From contig CAVVVS010000074.1 in assembly GCA_963751355.1 (NCBI GenBank), positions 1-64,000 of the forward strand: 64,000 nucleotides of DNA, in the 5' to 3' direction. Source of the DNA: CAVVVS01 sp963751355. GTDB taxonomy: Bacteria; Bacteroidota; Ignavibacteria; Ignavibacteriales; Ignavibacteriaceae. Both the position numbers and the translations under genes were made by a program. A model generated the notes under the pieces. The model worked only from the letters and a program-made list of their open reading frames with translations. It did no database searches and was not told the DNA's origin. Below, one piece after another: positions 18,610 through 27,385 of the stretch. Positions within the stretch are counted from its first letter, which is position 1. Each line of letters begins with the position of its first letter.

Positions 18610-19277
18610 CATTTAAGATTTTTAATTTTATTTATAACTTCATAAATCAGCTCGGCTGTAATCCCCCAAATTACTTCTTCCGTTTTCGTGTAAACCAGAA
18701 CTCTATGTTTTCGACCTCTCCACGGGTTAGAATAACGTCCGGGAAGCTTCAATTCTTTTACCGGAAGTGTTTCGATTTTATTACCGTTTGTGTCGATCTC
18801 GGTAGGGTGTATTTCCAGGTGGACATAATATTTCTCAGGTTCATTTTCTGTAAAATATGAAACCGGAATTGAAAATAATTTTTCAACCTCGTTTTTATCA
18901 TGATTTATTACACTAATATTATCGATATCAACTGTACCGATAAATGAATCTACCGTTACACCCATTGGACCGATTAAAGTATCCAGTTGTCCCAAAACCT
19001 TTATTTGGGATTTATCAATGCCAAGTTCTTCACTTGTTTCCCTAATTGCGGTATCTTCAAAACTTTTATCAATTGACAGTTCAATTTCACCTCCGGGAAA
19101 ACAGACTTCCCCTCCTTGTCTTATCTTTGCTGCTCTTTTTTCAAATAAAAAATGATATTCTCCGTCTACTTTAATCAAGGGAATAAGTACCGAAGAATTG
19201 AAATATTCTTCTTTGCGCAGAATACCTGGAGATGCGGGTAATCTGTTCAATAATAATTTTAGTTCATCTTCGTTCAT
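18609..19277 (-). CDS. Nudix hydrolase, CoA-pyrophosphatase-like
   Basis: The 222-residue Nudix protein probably cleaves CoA or acyl-CoA to 3',5'-ADP and phosphopantetheine (NudL/YeaB group). The Nudix box follows the GX5EX7REXXEEXG pattern: GGEIELSIDKSFEDTAIRET then SEELGI. It is preceded by the KRAAKIRQGGEVCFPGG stretch characteristic of the CoA-specific branch. C-terminal residues (WGITAELIYEVI) also match that branch. The TGA stop lies inside the bidirectional terminator shared with the secreted protein gene. Transcription starts in a long non-coding gap upstream. Confidence 0.87.
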   Translation of the reverse strand: MNEDELKLLLNRLPASPGILRKEEYFNSSVLIPLIKVDGEYHFLFEKRAAKIRQGGEVCFPGGEIELSIDKSFEDTAIRETSEELGIDKSQIKVLGQLDTLIGPMGVTVDSFIGTVDIDNISVINHDKNEVEKLFSIPVSYFTENEPEKYYVHLEIHPTEIDTNGNKIETLPVKELKLPGRYSNPWRGRKHRVLVYTKTEEVIWGITAELIYEVINKIKNLK

Positions 19278-19884
19278 ACAAAAAATTAATCCAAATATAT
19301 TTTTACTAAATATTTCTTTAGTTGTATTTGACCAAATCCGGATTACTGAATTACAAATATTTTATAAATTATTCTGATTATCGTGTAAAGCGGTAATTCG
19401 AATTATAACATATACAAAAATAATGAATTTATTTTCTATAGAAGTGATATCTATTCAAAATTAATATTTTCACTTTTATGAGGGGAATAGAAAATATCAT
19501 CCTGGATTTGAAACGGAATATTAAAAATTGAATCATATTTTAAATCAGATTCTGTTAAAAGGAATCTCTCGATGAGTTAAGTCTCAATCATTTGAAAAAC
19601 TTAGGCAAATCTTATCCATTACTCACAGGAAAAATATTGAAGCAAGTTTTTTATAATTTTTATTATTGTTTAATAAAAATTATTATTGACTTTTCTGAAA
19701 TTAGTTGTTAGTTTATTTTCAAATTAAATTTATTATTGATAAATCTCATTCCAGAAACAACTTCCAATTTAATTTGTTAATTAGGTAGAACGTGATTGTT
19801 CATGGGGAAAATTCCTATTAGCAACAAGTAAATAAATTTTTATTTGATAATGTCTCAATAAAAAACTGAAGGATTATTATAATC
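19278..19884. other. 607-bp intergenic region
   Basis: This is a very AT-rich gap between the reverse Nudix gene and the forward unknown gene at 19885. A possible vegetative promoter reading TTGACTTTTCTG lies near 19686-19697. I find no RNA gene, no repeat shared with the rest of the window and no convincing open reading frame. Confidence 0.4.
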
Positions 19885-20244
19885 TTGTTATTTGGGATAA
19901 AGCTGTATTCTTACAGCAACACAGAAATAATGTTTATTCAATCCGCTAATGTATTACTTCATCATAATAATTTAGACGGTAATGAATTCAAAGCAGTCTG
20001 CCTACTTGCATCCAATTCTGAAAGAAACTTTATACTTATGAAAGAAAAGTATAAACCAACCACCTTACAAACGCAGCACATTGTTAATTTTATTAATATT
20101 AAGAGACTTTTTCATGTGGATAGGACCTCCGATATAGAACTAAAATTGTTAAATGATCATGTAATTAAAATATCCCTGTTGCCTTATAATATTACCGGTA
20201 ACTTTGCCGAGCTGAGAAGCAAAAATTTACTATCTGATTTTTAA
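19885..20244 (+). CDS. Hypothetical protein, possibly real
   Basis: This 119-codon frame begins at TTG with GAAGGA about 11 bases upstream; ATG 19930 is an alternative start giving 104 residues. I recognise no family. The segment INIKRLFHVDRTSDIELKLLNDHVIKI faintly resembles the beta strands of LytTR-type DNA-binding domains, but key residues are not clear and I do not rely on it. It has no signal peptide or membrane segment and lies alone before the large Asp-box protein gene. It could be a chance frame in AT-rich DNA. Confidence 0.35.
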   Translation: MLFGIKLYSYSNTEIMFIQSANVLLHHNNLDGNEFKAVCLLASNSERNFILMKEKYKPTTLQTQHIVNFINIKRLFHVDRTSDIELKLLNDHVIKISLLPYNITGNFAELRSKNLLSDF

Positions 20245-20395
20245 TCATAGAAACTTTTATGGTTAGTCGGTGAACACGATCAATAATTGAGAATGGGGAT
20301 AGTTGAAAAAGTCATGAAATGATTATATAATTTTTCTTTAAGTAAAAGTACACTAATTAATTCAACATTATTCATAAATAAAACAGGGGCGTAAA

Positions 20396-23300
20396 ATGCG
20401 ATATAAGTTACTATCTATTATCATAATTTCGTTTGTGTTTCTTGCTTCCTTATTCCTTTTAAATACAAACAGAAAAAACGATTCAGTCAGAGAGGGAGCT
20501 TCTTTAAAGAAAACTAAAAAGGAGTTAAAAGAAAATAAGAAAATCAATAATACCATTGCGGCAGTTAACTCTCAAAAAGAAGAACTTTCCGGGATTGAAG
20601 TAAATCTTAATCATAAGAAAGATTTAAAAAAATCCAATACTAAAGTTAAAAAAGAAGAATTTGACGAAGAGGAAAATAAGTTTGATGAACCGGATAAATT
20701 TGTTCAATATGAAGTTGGCATAAGAACTAAACCGGGGCAGACAAAACCGGATTATCCCAAAAACTACAAGATTGTAGAATTGAATAAAGCAGTTGAAAAA
20801 AGATTCGGCGTTAATCTCCAGAAATACAATTCCTCATTTAAAGAAGTGCAAGGCACTCCTCTTCCATGGAATGAACGCGGACCCGGAAATGTTTCCGGGC
20901 GTACCAGGGGATTAATTGTGGATCCTGATGATGCTAGCGGTAACACCTGGTTTGCCGGTTCTGTTAGCGGCGGAATATGGAAAACTACAGACGCCGGAAT
21001 TACATGGACAGATAAAACTCCGGCTTTGCCTAATATAGCAACTACAGTGCTGGCGATGGCTTCCTCGAATCATGATATAATATATGCCGGGACAGGCGAA
21101 GGTTTCTACAACGTAGATGCTATTAACGGAGATGGAATCTTTAGATCGACGGATCACGGTAATTCCTGGAACCAATTAGCATCTACAGCAAACAATTATG
21201 ATTTCCAAAATGTAAATAGGATAATTGTTGACCCATCGAATGCGAATAATGTTTTTGCGTGTGCTAACATAGGCTTTTATTATTCAGGCTCCAGTTCATC
21301 ATCGGGTGTATTTCATTCAACCGACGGAGGAACAAACTGGAATAAGGTATACAGCAGTTCAGCCAGGGTACAGCAAATGGTAGCTAATCCTGAAAATTTT
21401 AACACATTGTTTGCTACAGTTAATGGTTTGGGTGTTATTAAGTCGTTAGACCGCGGACTAACCTGGAATACAACAACCGGTATAATAACATCGGGACGCG
21501 TAGAGATCGCAGTTGCTCCAACTGATACTTCTAGAATGTATGCTGCGGTTGAGTCTTCGACAGGCTCCGATCTTTTTATGTCTACGGATGCGGGATCGAC
21601 ATGGACATTAGTTAATGACGTATCCGGTAACAATCCTAATTGGTTGAACGGACAAGGATGGTATGACAATACTATAGTCGTTAGTCCTTATAGTGAAGAC
21701 ACATTATTTGTAGGAGGCGTTAATATTTATAAAATATCTATGGCTCCGGGAACAGATACGGTAAAAACATTCTCGGCTTCTACAACTAACACTAGTTCAT
21801 TCCTCGGTTACATAAATTGGGGCGGTTCATTGTTATACGGCAGTACAGGTACCGGTACGGAATTTCACGGTGCCCCTATAAATCTATCGCCTGATGATTA
21901 TATTTCAGTTGAGATACGGTTCGGACCCGGTATGACGCAGAAAGCTCATAGATTTTTATATGGTCCTTCCTGGGGGTATACATATCAGGATTATGTGACA
22001 GTACCGTTCCAGGTGTGGGATATAACTAATAATAGGCAATTAATGGTGTCATTCAGAGACTTTGCAAATGACGGACAGTTCGATTTAGCTCCTTATGATC
22101 CGAATAATATTCCACGAGAATATATATTTGTAAATGCTGTCCCTTATGATGCAAGTAATCCGGATCCCAATATTGCCCAAACCGGTGGTATGAGATACAA
22201 GAATATTTATGCCGGATGGTATGTATTAGCTGATGGTGCTACGTGGGATCCAAATAATTTACCGGTATCAAAAATAAGTATTAATTATTCTAAGATTATA
22301 GCCAAACTCAGGAATTCCAAACAAGTCACTAATTGGTATGCCGGGGCAGGTTATCCTTATTCTCATGCAGATCATCATAATTTAATTACAATCCCGGTAG
22401 ATCAAGCTACAAACAGTTTCCGAATTCTAGATGCAAACGACGGCGGAGCATCAATTTCTAATGACGGGGGAGTTAATTGGACTCAAATAACTACTTATCA
22501 AACTACCCAATTCTATGGTGCTGACAAGAATCCTGTTGCCGATCAATTCATAGGAGGCATGCAGGATAACGGTACCTGGTTTTCTGATTTAAATCCGGGT
22601 GCAGATTCTGCTTATCATCAGGCTTTGAGCGGTGATGGTTATGAAGTCGATTGGAAATATGATGATCAAAATATGATTTTAGGTTCCTTATACTATAACA
22701 GAATTTATAAATCAACCGACAGAGGTTTGAATTGGAATGCAGCTAGCAACGGGTTGACAGATGCAAATAATTCCGGCAGATCACCTTTTATGACTAAAAT
22801 TGCTAAAACAAATCTTGATCCCGATTTAGTATTTGCAACCAGTATGTCAGGTGTATGGCGGTCAGATAATTTTGCAGATTCATGGACATTGACACCAGTA
22901 TCCGGTCATTATAACGGGTCGTTTTCCCAAATTAAAATTTCGCAAGCTAATCCTCAAATGGTTTGGGCAGGGACATATATGAATAGTACTTACGGTATTT
23001 TTGTTTCCGGCGATGGCGGGTTGTCGTTTAATAAAGCAAATAATTACACTGATGTCACAATGGGACGGATTTCGGGGCTTGCAACTCATCCAACTCAGGA
23101 TTCCACTGCTTATGTTTTATTTTCTTATTCACAGGCTCCAAAAATTTTACGGACAACAGATTTAGGACAAACCTGGACAGATATATCCGGTTTCGGAACA
23201 GGTACAAGCAGCACAAACGGTTTCCCGGATGTTGCTGTATATTGCCTGCTGGTTATGCCGAATCATCCGGATACAATTTGGGTAGGAACAGAAATCGGGT

Positions 23301-24844
23301 TGTTCCAATCAACCGATAACGGTGCAAACTGGGCATTGGCAGGTAACGGTATTCCTAATGTTGCTATCTGGGAAATGAAACTTGTTGGGGATCAAGTTGT
23401 TGTTGCAACACATGGACGCGGCATATGGTCTGCTGCTTTACCGTGGCTATCCGGTTATACATTACCGTCAGTTACAAAATCGCCGAGAGTAAATCCTTTA
23501 GGACAGGATCCGAATGGAAATTTGTTAGTACCTATTGCATTACGATCTTCATACGACAGCACGCACATATTTATAAATGGAAATCATGCGAACAAAATTG
23601 AAGCTAATGCTGCGGCTAAAGATTCGGTAATAAAAATTCCTATCATTGCAGACGGTACCGACACGGTTTATGCAATTTCTTACATGAACGGACACCAGTA
23701 TAAATCATCAACACAGATTAAACAAGTAAAAGCACTCATGGCTGCCCAAGTAACATACATTAATAATTTCAATTCTGCATCAAATGATTTTTACGGCAGC
23801 GGCTTCTCTTTATCAACTGTCACCGGGTTTATGAGCGACGCAATTCATTCCCCTCATCCCTATAGTAATAATACCAATAATACCTACATGCTACTAGTTC
23901 CTATTACTGTTGCATCGGAAAAAGCAACATTCTCCTATGATGATGTTGCTATAGTGGAACCGGGTGATCCGGGGAGTGTATACGGCGATGATAATTTCTG
24001 GGATTATGTGATAGTTGAAGGTTCGGCTGATGGTACAAATTGGATCCCGATTTCAGGTGCCTATGATGCCCGTCTTGATGCTAACTGGTTGTCTGCTTTT
24101 AATTCTAGCGGCACGGGTGATTCATTAATGTTTGTCCATCATTCCTTTAATTTGCTGGATAATTTTACCGCAGGGCAAAATATTTTGATAAGATTTAGGT
24201 TATATACCGATGGTGCAGCAACCGGCTGGGGATGGGCTATCGATAACTTATCGATTCAGGAAAATGCAGTTCCTGTTGAATTAACTTCATTCACTGCGAA
24301 TTCGATCGAGAACAGTGTTAACCTGGTTTGGCAGACAGCTACCGAAAAGAACAATTCAGGTTTCGAAATTCAAAGGAGCAAAGATAAAATTACATTTTCA
24401 AAAATTGGTTATGTTAACGGCTTTGGAAGTTCAACAGAAAAACATTCATATAGTTTTGTTGATGAAAAAGCAATATCCGGTAAAAGTTATTACAGGCTAA
24501 AGCAAATCGATTTCGACGGCAGTTTCTCTTATTCGCCTGTCGTTGAAGTTGTATCCGTTCTGCCGAATGAATTTAAATTAGCTCAAAACTATCCGAATCC
24601 TTTTAATCCCACAACAACCATTAAGTATCAGCTTCCGGCTGCAGGAAGGGTAGTATTGACTATTTACAATTCTTTGGGCGAGAGGGTTAAAACTCTCGTA
24701 GACGAAATAAAAGATGCCGGATATTACCAAATAGTTTGGAACGGAAGAAATGAAGTTAATACTAATGTTGCTACCGGAATTTATATTTACAGAATTCAAT
24801 CCGGTAAATTTATGGATATCAAAAAGATGATTTTAATAAAATAA
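20396..24844 (+). CDS. Giant secreted Asp-box (BNR) repeat protein with type IX sorting domain
   Basis: The 1482-residue exported protein has an N-terminal membrane/signal segment (about 5-24), then a Lys/Glu-rich stretch, then a beta-propeller region with about ten Asp-box motifs of the form STD.G..W. Examples are KTTDAGITW, RSTDHGNSW, HSTDGGTNW, MSTDAGSTW, KSTDRGLNW and QSTDNGANW. A beta-rich insertion at about 450-640 splits the propeller region. Near 1290-1380 is an FN3-like segment (PVELTSFTA...NNSGFEIQRS), and the sorting domain begins at NYPNPFNPTTTIKYQLP. Proteins like this are often annotated as sortilin/VPS10-like or glycosyl hydrolase, but sialidase residues are not evident. The start has AGGGGC upstream. 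Confidence 0.85.
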   Translation: MRYKLLSIIIISFVFLASLFLLNTNRKNDSVREGASLKKTKKELKENKKINNTIAAVNSQKEELSGIEVNLNHKKDLKKSNTKVKKEEFDEEENKFDEPDKFVQYEVGIRTKPGQTKPDYPKNYKIVELNKAVEKRFGVNLQKYNSSFKEVQGTPLPWNERGPGNVSGRTRGLIVDPDDASGNTWFAGSVSGGIWKTTDAGITWTDKTPALPNIATTVLAMASSNHDIIYAGTGEGFYNVDAINGDGIFRSTDHGNSWNQLASTANNYDFQNVNRIIVDPSNANNVFACANIGFYYSGSSSSSGVFHSTDGGTNWNKVYSSSARVQQMVANPENFNTLFATVNGLGVIKSLDRGLTWNTTTGIITSGRVEIAVAPTDTSRMYAAVESSTGSDLFMSTDAGSTWTLVNDVSGNNPNWLNGQGWYDNTIVVSPYSEDTLFVGGVNIYKISMAPGTDTVKTFSASTTNTSSFLGYINWGGSLLYGSTGTGTEFHGAPINLSPDDYISVEIRFGPGMTQKAHRFLYGPSWGYTYQDYVTVPFQVWDITNNRQLMVSFRDFANDGQFDLAPYDPNNIPREYIFVNAVPYDASNPDPNIAQTGGMRYKNIYAGWYVLADGATWDPNNLPVSKISINYSKIIAKLRNSKQVTNWYAGAGYPYSHADHHNLITIPVDQATNSFRILDANDGGASISNDGGVNWTQITTYQTTQFYGADKNPVADQFIGGMQDNGTWFSDLNPGADSAYHQALSGDGYEVDWKYDDQNMILGSLYYNRIYKSTDRGLNWNAASNGLTDANNSGRSPFMTKIAKTNLDPDLVFATSMSGVWRSDNFADSWTLTPVSGHYNGSFSQIKISQANPQMVWAGTYMNSTYGIFVSGDGGLSFNKANNYTDVTMGRISGLATHPTQDSTAYVLFSYSQAPKILRTTDLGQTWTDISGFGTGTSSTNGFPDVAVYCLLVMPNHPDTIWVGTEIGLFQSTDNGANWALAGNGIPNVAIWEMKLVGDQVVVATHGRGIWSAALPWLSGYTLPSVTKSPRVNPLGQDPNGNLLVPIALRSSYDSTHIFINGNHANKIEANAAAKDSVIKIPIIADGTDTVYAISYMNGHQYKSSTQIKQVKALMAAQVTYINNFNSASNDFYGSGFSLSTVTGFMSDAIHSPHPYSNNTNNTYMLLVPITVASEKATFSYDDVAIVEPGDPGSVYGDDNFWDYVIVEGSADGTNWIPISGAYDARLDANWLSAFNSSGTGDSLMFVHHSFNLLDNFTAGQNILIRFRLYTDGAATGWGWAIDNLSIQENAVPVELTSFTANSIENSVNLVWQTATEKNNSGFEIQRSKDKITFSKIGYVNGFGSSTEKHSYSFVDEKAISGKSYYRLKQIDFDGSFSYSPVVEVVSVLPNEFKLAQNYPNPFNPTTTIKYQLPAAGRVVLTIYNSLGERVKTLVDEIKDAGYYQIVWNGRNEVNTNVATGIYIYRIQSGKFMDIKKMILIK

Positions 24845-24876
24845 ATTTCAATTATTTAATTGAATCATTTTAATAA

Positions 24877-24911
24877 AAAGAGCCGCTCATTATAAAAACG
24901 GGCGGCTCTTT
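24877..24911. terminator. Factor-independent terminator after the Asp-box protein gene
   Basis: A 10-bp perfect stem AAAGAGCCGC/GCGGCTCTTT encloses a 15-nt loop 33 bases past the stop codon. It lies between convergent genes and can serve both, since A-rich sequence precedes the left arm. Its core is similar to that of the terminator at 18578. Confidence 0.8.
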
Positions 24912-24946
24912 GAATTTTTAATAATTATATTTTACAGCATATAAAA

Positions 24947-25216
24947 TTATTCTGCAACTTTTTCAACCTGTTCGTGTTTAAAGGGAAAAGCGAAAAAGTA
25001 ATGATGAGTGTCCTCGGATTTGATTTTATCTCTTGTTAAGAAATATTGTTCTACTTTATCTGGATTCTTAATATCCTCCGTATAAGGGAAGTATAAACCC
25101 TCTTCATATTTTTCTTTCAGTAATCTAATTTTATTATGGCTAACAAGGTAAGCCATGTCGACTAATATTTTTCTCACATTATGGTCGTATTGTTTTCTTA
25201 GATAGATTGTTCTCAT
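24947..25216 (-). CDS. Hypothetical 89-residue protein
   Basis: This is a small, highly charged protein of unknown function (MRTIYLRKQYDHNVRKILVDMAYLV at residues 1-25, written here only in part: MRTIYLRKQYDHNV, then KILVDMAYLV). It has no signal peptide and no membrane segment. The start is well supported by AAAGGTGT seven bases upstream of the ATG on the reverse strand. I recognise no domain. It is convergent with the Asp-box protein gene and shares the terminator at 24877. Confidence 0.6.
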   Translation of the reverse strand: MRTIYLRKQYDHNVRKILVDMAYLVSHNKIRLLKEKYEEGLYFPYTEDIKNPDKVEQYFLTRDKIKSEDTHHYFFAFPFKHEQVEKVAE

Positions 25217-25440
25217 TATGCCAACACCTTTAATAAAATAATAACAAATCTAATTAAAAACACGGAGGATAAAAAGAACCTTTTTTGTGAAGTTTGTATT
25301 TGTTTAGAATATTCATAATTAATATATTTATTTATACTAAAAAATTATAATCATATCTAAATACTATGAAAGCTTCCGTGATATAGAAATTATATGAAAA
25401 TTGAGAAAAATATATTCGGCAAATTAACTGCGGGGAAAGA

Positions 25441-25608
25441 ATGTTACTGCGATTAATTAATGTCATCCTTTTTTTGTTAGGAGTAGGATTACTTATTTGG
25501 GGATTTATTGGCTTTGATTATTCAGCGACTAAAATTCTTGCTCTTGCGTTTGGAATAACAATTGTATCTGCTATTTCAAGCGAACCTTATTGGTCTCGAC
25601 GATCATAA
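25441..25608 (+). CDS. Small membrane protein, 55 residues
   Basis: A short frame from ATG 25441 to TAA 25606-25608 encodes two hydrophobic segments (VILFLLGVGLLIWGFIGF and ATKILALAFGITIVSAI) and a basic C-terminus (YWSRRS). GCGGGGAAAGA lies directly upstream as a ribosome binding site. Two tightly packed helices with a short polar turn suggest an inner-membrane hairpin protein. The family is not recognised; small two-helix proteins of this kind are usually annotated DUF or hypothetical. The gene is isolated before the tRNA pair. Confidence 0.55.
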   Translation: MLLRLINVILFLLGVGLLIWGFIGFDYSATKILALAFGITIVSAISSEPYWSRRS

Positions 25609-25889
25609 AGATTCAGCAACATTAAAATTCTATAAATTATATTTTGTCCTTACGTAACTATGAATTTTAGGAACATCCGGTTATTTGAACAAATATTATA
25701 ATTGGAACTTAAACCAATTAATTTTAATCCTATCAATTGGGGGAAATTATCCATAAAAAATCTAAACGCCCGAGTACTTTAGGGAAAATACTGAGAAATT
25801 GGATATTCTATTCTAAAAAATATTATTTGTAGAGAAAGTAATTTTTACATAATTTTATTATTAGGAAATACGAATGTTTGTTCAAAATT

Positions 25890-25962
25890 GCGAGCGTAAC
25901 TCAGTTGGTAGAGTGTCAGCTTCCCAAGCTGGATGTCGCGGGTTCGAACCCCGTCGCTCGCT
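25890..25962 (+). tRNA. tRNA-Gly (anticodon CCC)
   Basis: All four arms fold. The acceptor stem is GCGAGCG/CGCTCGC with discriminator T, and the D-arm contains AGTTGGTAGA. The anticodon stem-loop TCAGC-TTCCCAA-GCTGG places CCC at 34-36, and the T-arm is GCGGGTTCGAACCCCGT. No 3' CCA is encoded. It decodes GGG glycine codons. Confidence 0.95.
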
Positions 25963-26058
25963 CAAGTTTTTCGGGAAAACATTTGTTTTTATCTGTAAAA
26001 AGTTAGATATTTGACATTCTAAAATTTAGTGGTTATTAAACTATTAAATTAATTTACC

Positions 26059-26133
26059 GGGGGCTTAGCTCAGTTGGTTCAGAGCACCTGCCTTACAAGC
26101 AGGGGGTCGTAGGTTCGAATCCTTCAGCCCCCA
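26059..26133 (+). tRNA. tRNA-Val (anticodon TAC)
   Basis: The acceptor stem is GGGGGCT/AGCCCCC with discriminator A. The anticodon arm CCTGC-CTTACAA-GCAGG places TAC at 34-36, and the T-arm is GTAGGTTCGAATCCTTC. CCA is not encoded. It lies 96 bases after tRNA-Gly and probably shares its transcript, which ends in the hairpin just downstream. Confidence 0.95.
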
Positions 26134-26135
26134 CT

Positions 26136-26165
26136 AAAAAACCGCTTCGAGCGGTTTTTTTTTTA
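26136..26165 (+). terminator. Strong factor-independent terminator after tRNA-Val
   Basis: The stem ACCGCT/AGCGGT with loop TCG is extended by A-T pairs and followed by an uninterrupted run of about ten T. It begins three bases after the tRNA. From here to the PAP2 start at 26439 I see no other feature apart from that gene's ribosome binding site. Confidence 0.92.
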
Positions 26166-26438
26166 TTTTCGGGAAACTTTTAAAAAATACTACCCGGTTA
26201 ACATTAAAACTGCTAAAAATTTTATTCGGCAGAATTAATCAAAATCAGAATGTATTAACTCTGTTGAGTCTGTAATATCTCAGGGAATAATAAAAATATT
26301 TTAATTTTTAATTTTATCTCTTAATAAATCTATATGTGTTCCGATGGATATGACGGGAGAGAAGGTACGTGATAATAGGTTTCGTTAAATTTACTTAATT
26401 GATTTTTCATTAAATTATAAAGAAAGCAAAGGTAAATT

Positions 26439-27071
26439 ATAAAAAAATATTCATTTGGTTATTTAGGTATTATACTTTCTCTTATAGTATTGTTACTGAT
26501 TGTAGTAAGTATCCGGTATTTAGATGCTGTAATTGCCATTAGAGTAATGCATTTCCTCCAATCCATCCATAAATTTCGTAAAGCTACTGAAAATATCCCC
26601 GATCTGTTAACACAATTTGTAGGTATATGCACGGTATTGATGTGGGGTATTTATTTCTACCGGGTACATGAAAAAAAAATAGACAAAAAAACACGATTCC
26701 TTCGACTTGCAGCTACGGCTTTACCGGCGGCTTACCTGCTTAAAGATTTTTTTAAATTTATGTTCGGAAGAACTGATCCCCGTCCCTGGCTTCTTGGGCA
26801 TAAGCCTCTCGAATTCATTTGGTTCTATAAAATTGGTAGTGGAAGTTTCCCTTCAGGCCACATGACTGTTTTTGCAGCTCTTGGTACGGCAATTTTGTTT
26901 TATTATCCTCAATATCGCAGGTTAGTTTCGATTATCTTATTTTTTATAGGATTTGCCCTTATTGTAACAGATTATCATTTCTTAAGCGATGTTATCGCCG
27001 GAGCCTACCTTGGCATTATTACAACTTATTCTTTGCACTATGTATATGAAAAAGGAAGGACTAAATTGTGA
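26439..27071 (+). CDS. PAP2-family membrane phosphatase, apparently starting at ATA
   Basis: This integral membrane phosphatase of the PAP2 superfamily probably acts on undecaprenyl-pyrophosphate or phosphatidyl-phosphate lipids. Motifs are KDFFKFMFGRTDPRPW (motif 1), GSFPSGHMTVFAA (motif 2) and DYHFLSDVIAG (motif 3, with the usual Ser-Arg six residues before the His replaced by Ala-Leu, as in some bacterial groups). No ATG or GTG opens the frame. The first TTG (26490) falls inside the first membrane helix. An AAAGG ribosome site at 26428-26432 is followed six bases later by ATA AAA AAA TAT TCA, giving an N-terminus (M)KKYSFGYLGIILSL of normal type and 210 residues. ATT 26436 is another option. 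Confidence 0.8.
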   Translation: MKKYSFGYLGIILSLIVLLLIVVSIRYLDAVIAIRVMHFLQSIHKFRKATENIPDLLTQFVGICTVLMWGIYFYRVHEKKIDKKTRFLRLAATALPAAYLLKDFFKFMFGRTDPRPWLLGHKPLEFIWFYKIGSGSFPSGHMTVFAALGTAILFYYPQYRRLVSIILFFIGFALIVTDYHFLSDVIAGAYLGIITTYSLHYVYEKGRTKL

Positions 27072-27259
27072 GTTTTACCGCAAATGTTGTTAATAAATTG
27101 TCGCTTGGTGGAATATATACAATTTACAATCTAATTATTACAATTCTGATTCAGAAATCGGTGTTCGTAAAAAACAAAAATATTATCGAGGATACTATAA
27201 AATTCTTCAATCATGATCCACACAATCATTCATTCAATCTTAACACAGCAAAGTTCTAA
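27068..27259 (+). CDS. Short frame overlapping the PAP2 stop; doubtful
   Basis: GTG 27068 overlaps the TGA of the PAP2 gene (GTGA) and opens a 63-codon frame with one hydrophobic stretch (LGGIYTIYNLIITILI). Translational coupling would suggest a real gene, but the product ends in low-complexity polar sequence and I recognise no family. It could be the start of a decayed second gene of the operon. The following 126 bases are non-coding and contain a 9-bp inverted repeat. Confidence 0.25.
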   Translation: MSFTANVVNKLSLGGIYTIYNLIITILIQKSVFVKNKNIIEDTIKFFNHDPHNHSFNLNTAKF

Positions 27260-27280
27260 AACGGACTGTCAAAAAGAAAT

Positions 27281-27327
27281 GTTTAAATAACAGGTTAAAA
27301 ACCATGTGATCATACACTTATTTAAAC
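27281..27327. repeat. 9-bp inverted repeat
   Basis: GTTTAAATA (27281-27289) and its complement TATTTAAAC (27319-27327) flank a 29-nt spacer between the PAP2 region and the convergent SDR gene. It is AT-only except for one pair, so it may be fortuitous. Function is unknown. Confidence 0.35.
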
Positions 27328-27385
27328 TTGTTATGTTAAGTGAGTTCACAAAGTGAAAAATTAAAACCGGAGCATGACTATTTCA

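Noticed and set aside
25890..26133. Possible larger tRNA array or rRNA operon near the Gly/Val tRNA genes
   Set aside because: Only two tRNA genes are present, and the terminator after tRNA-Val ends the unit; no rRNA sequence is visible.
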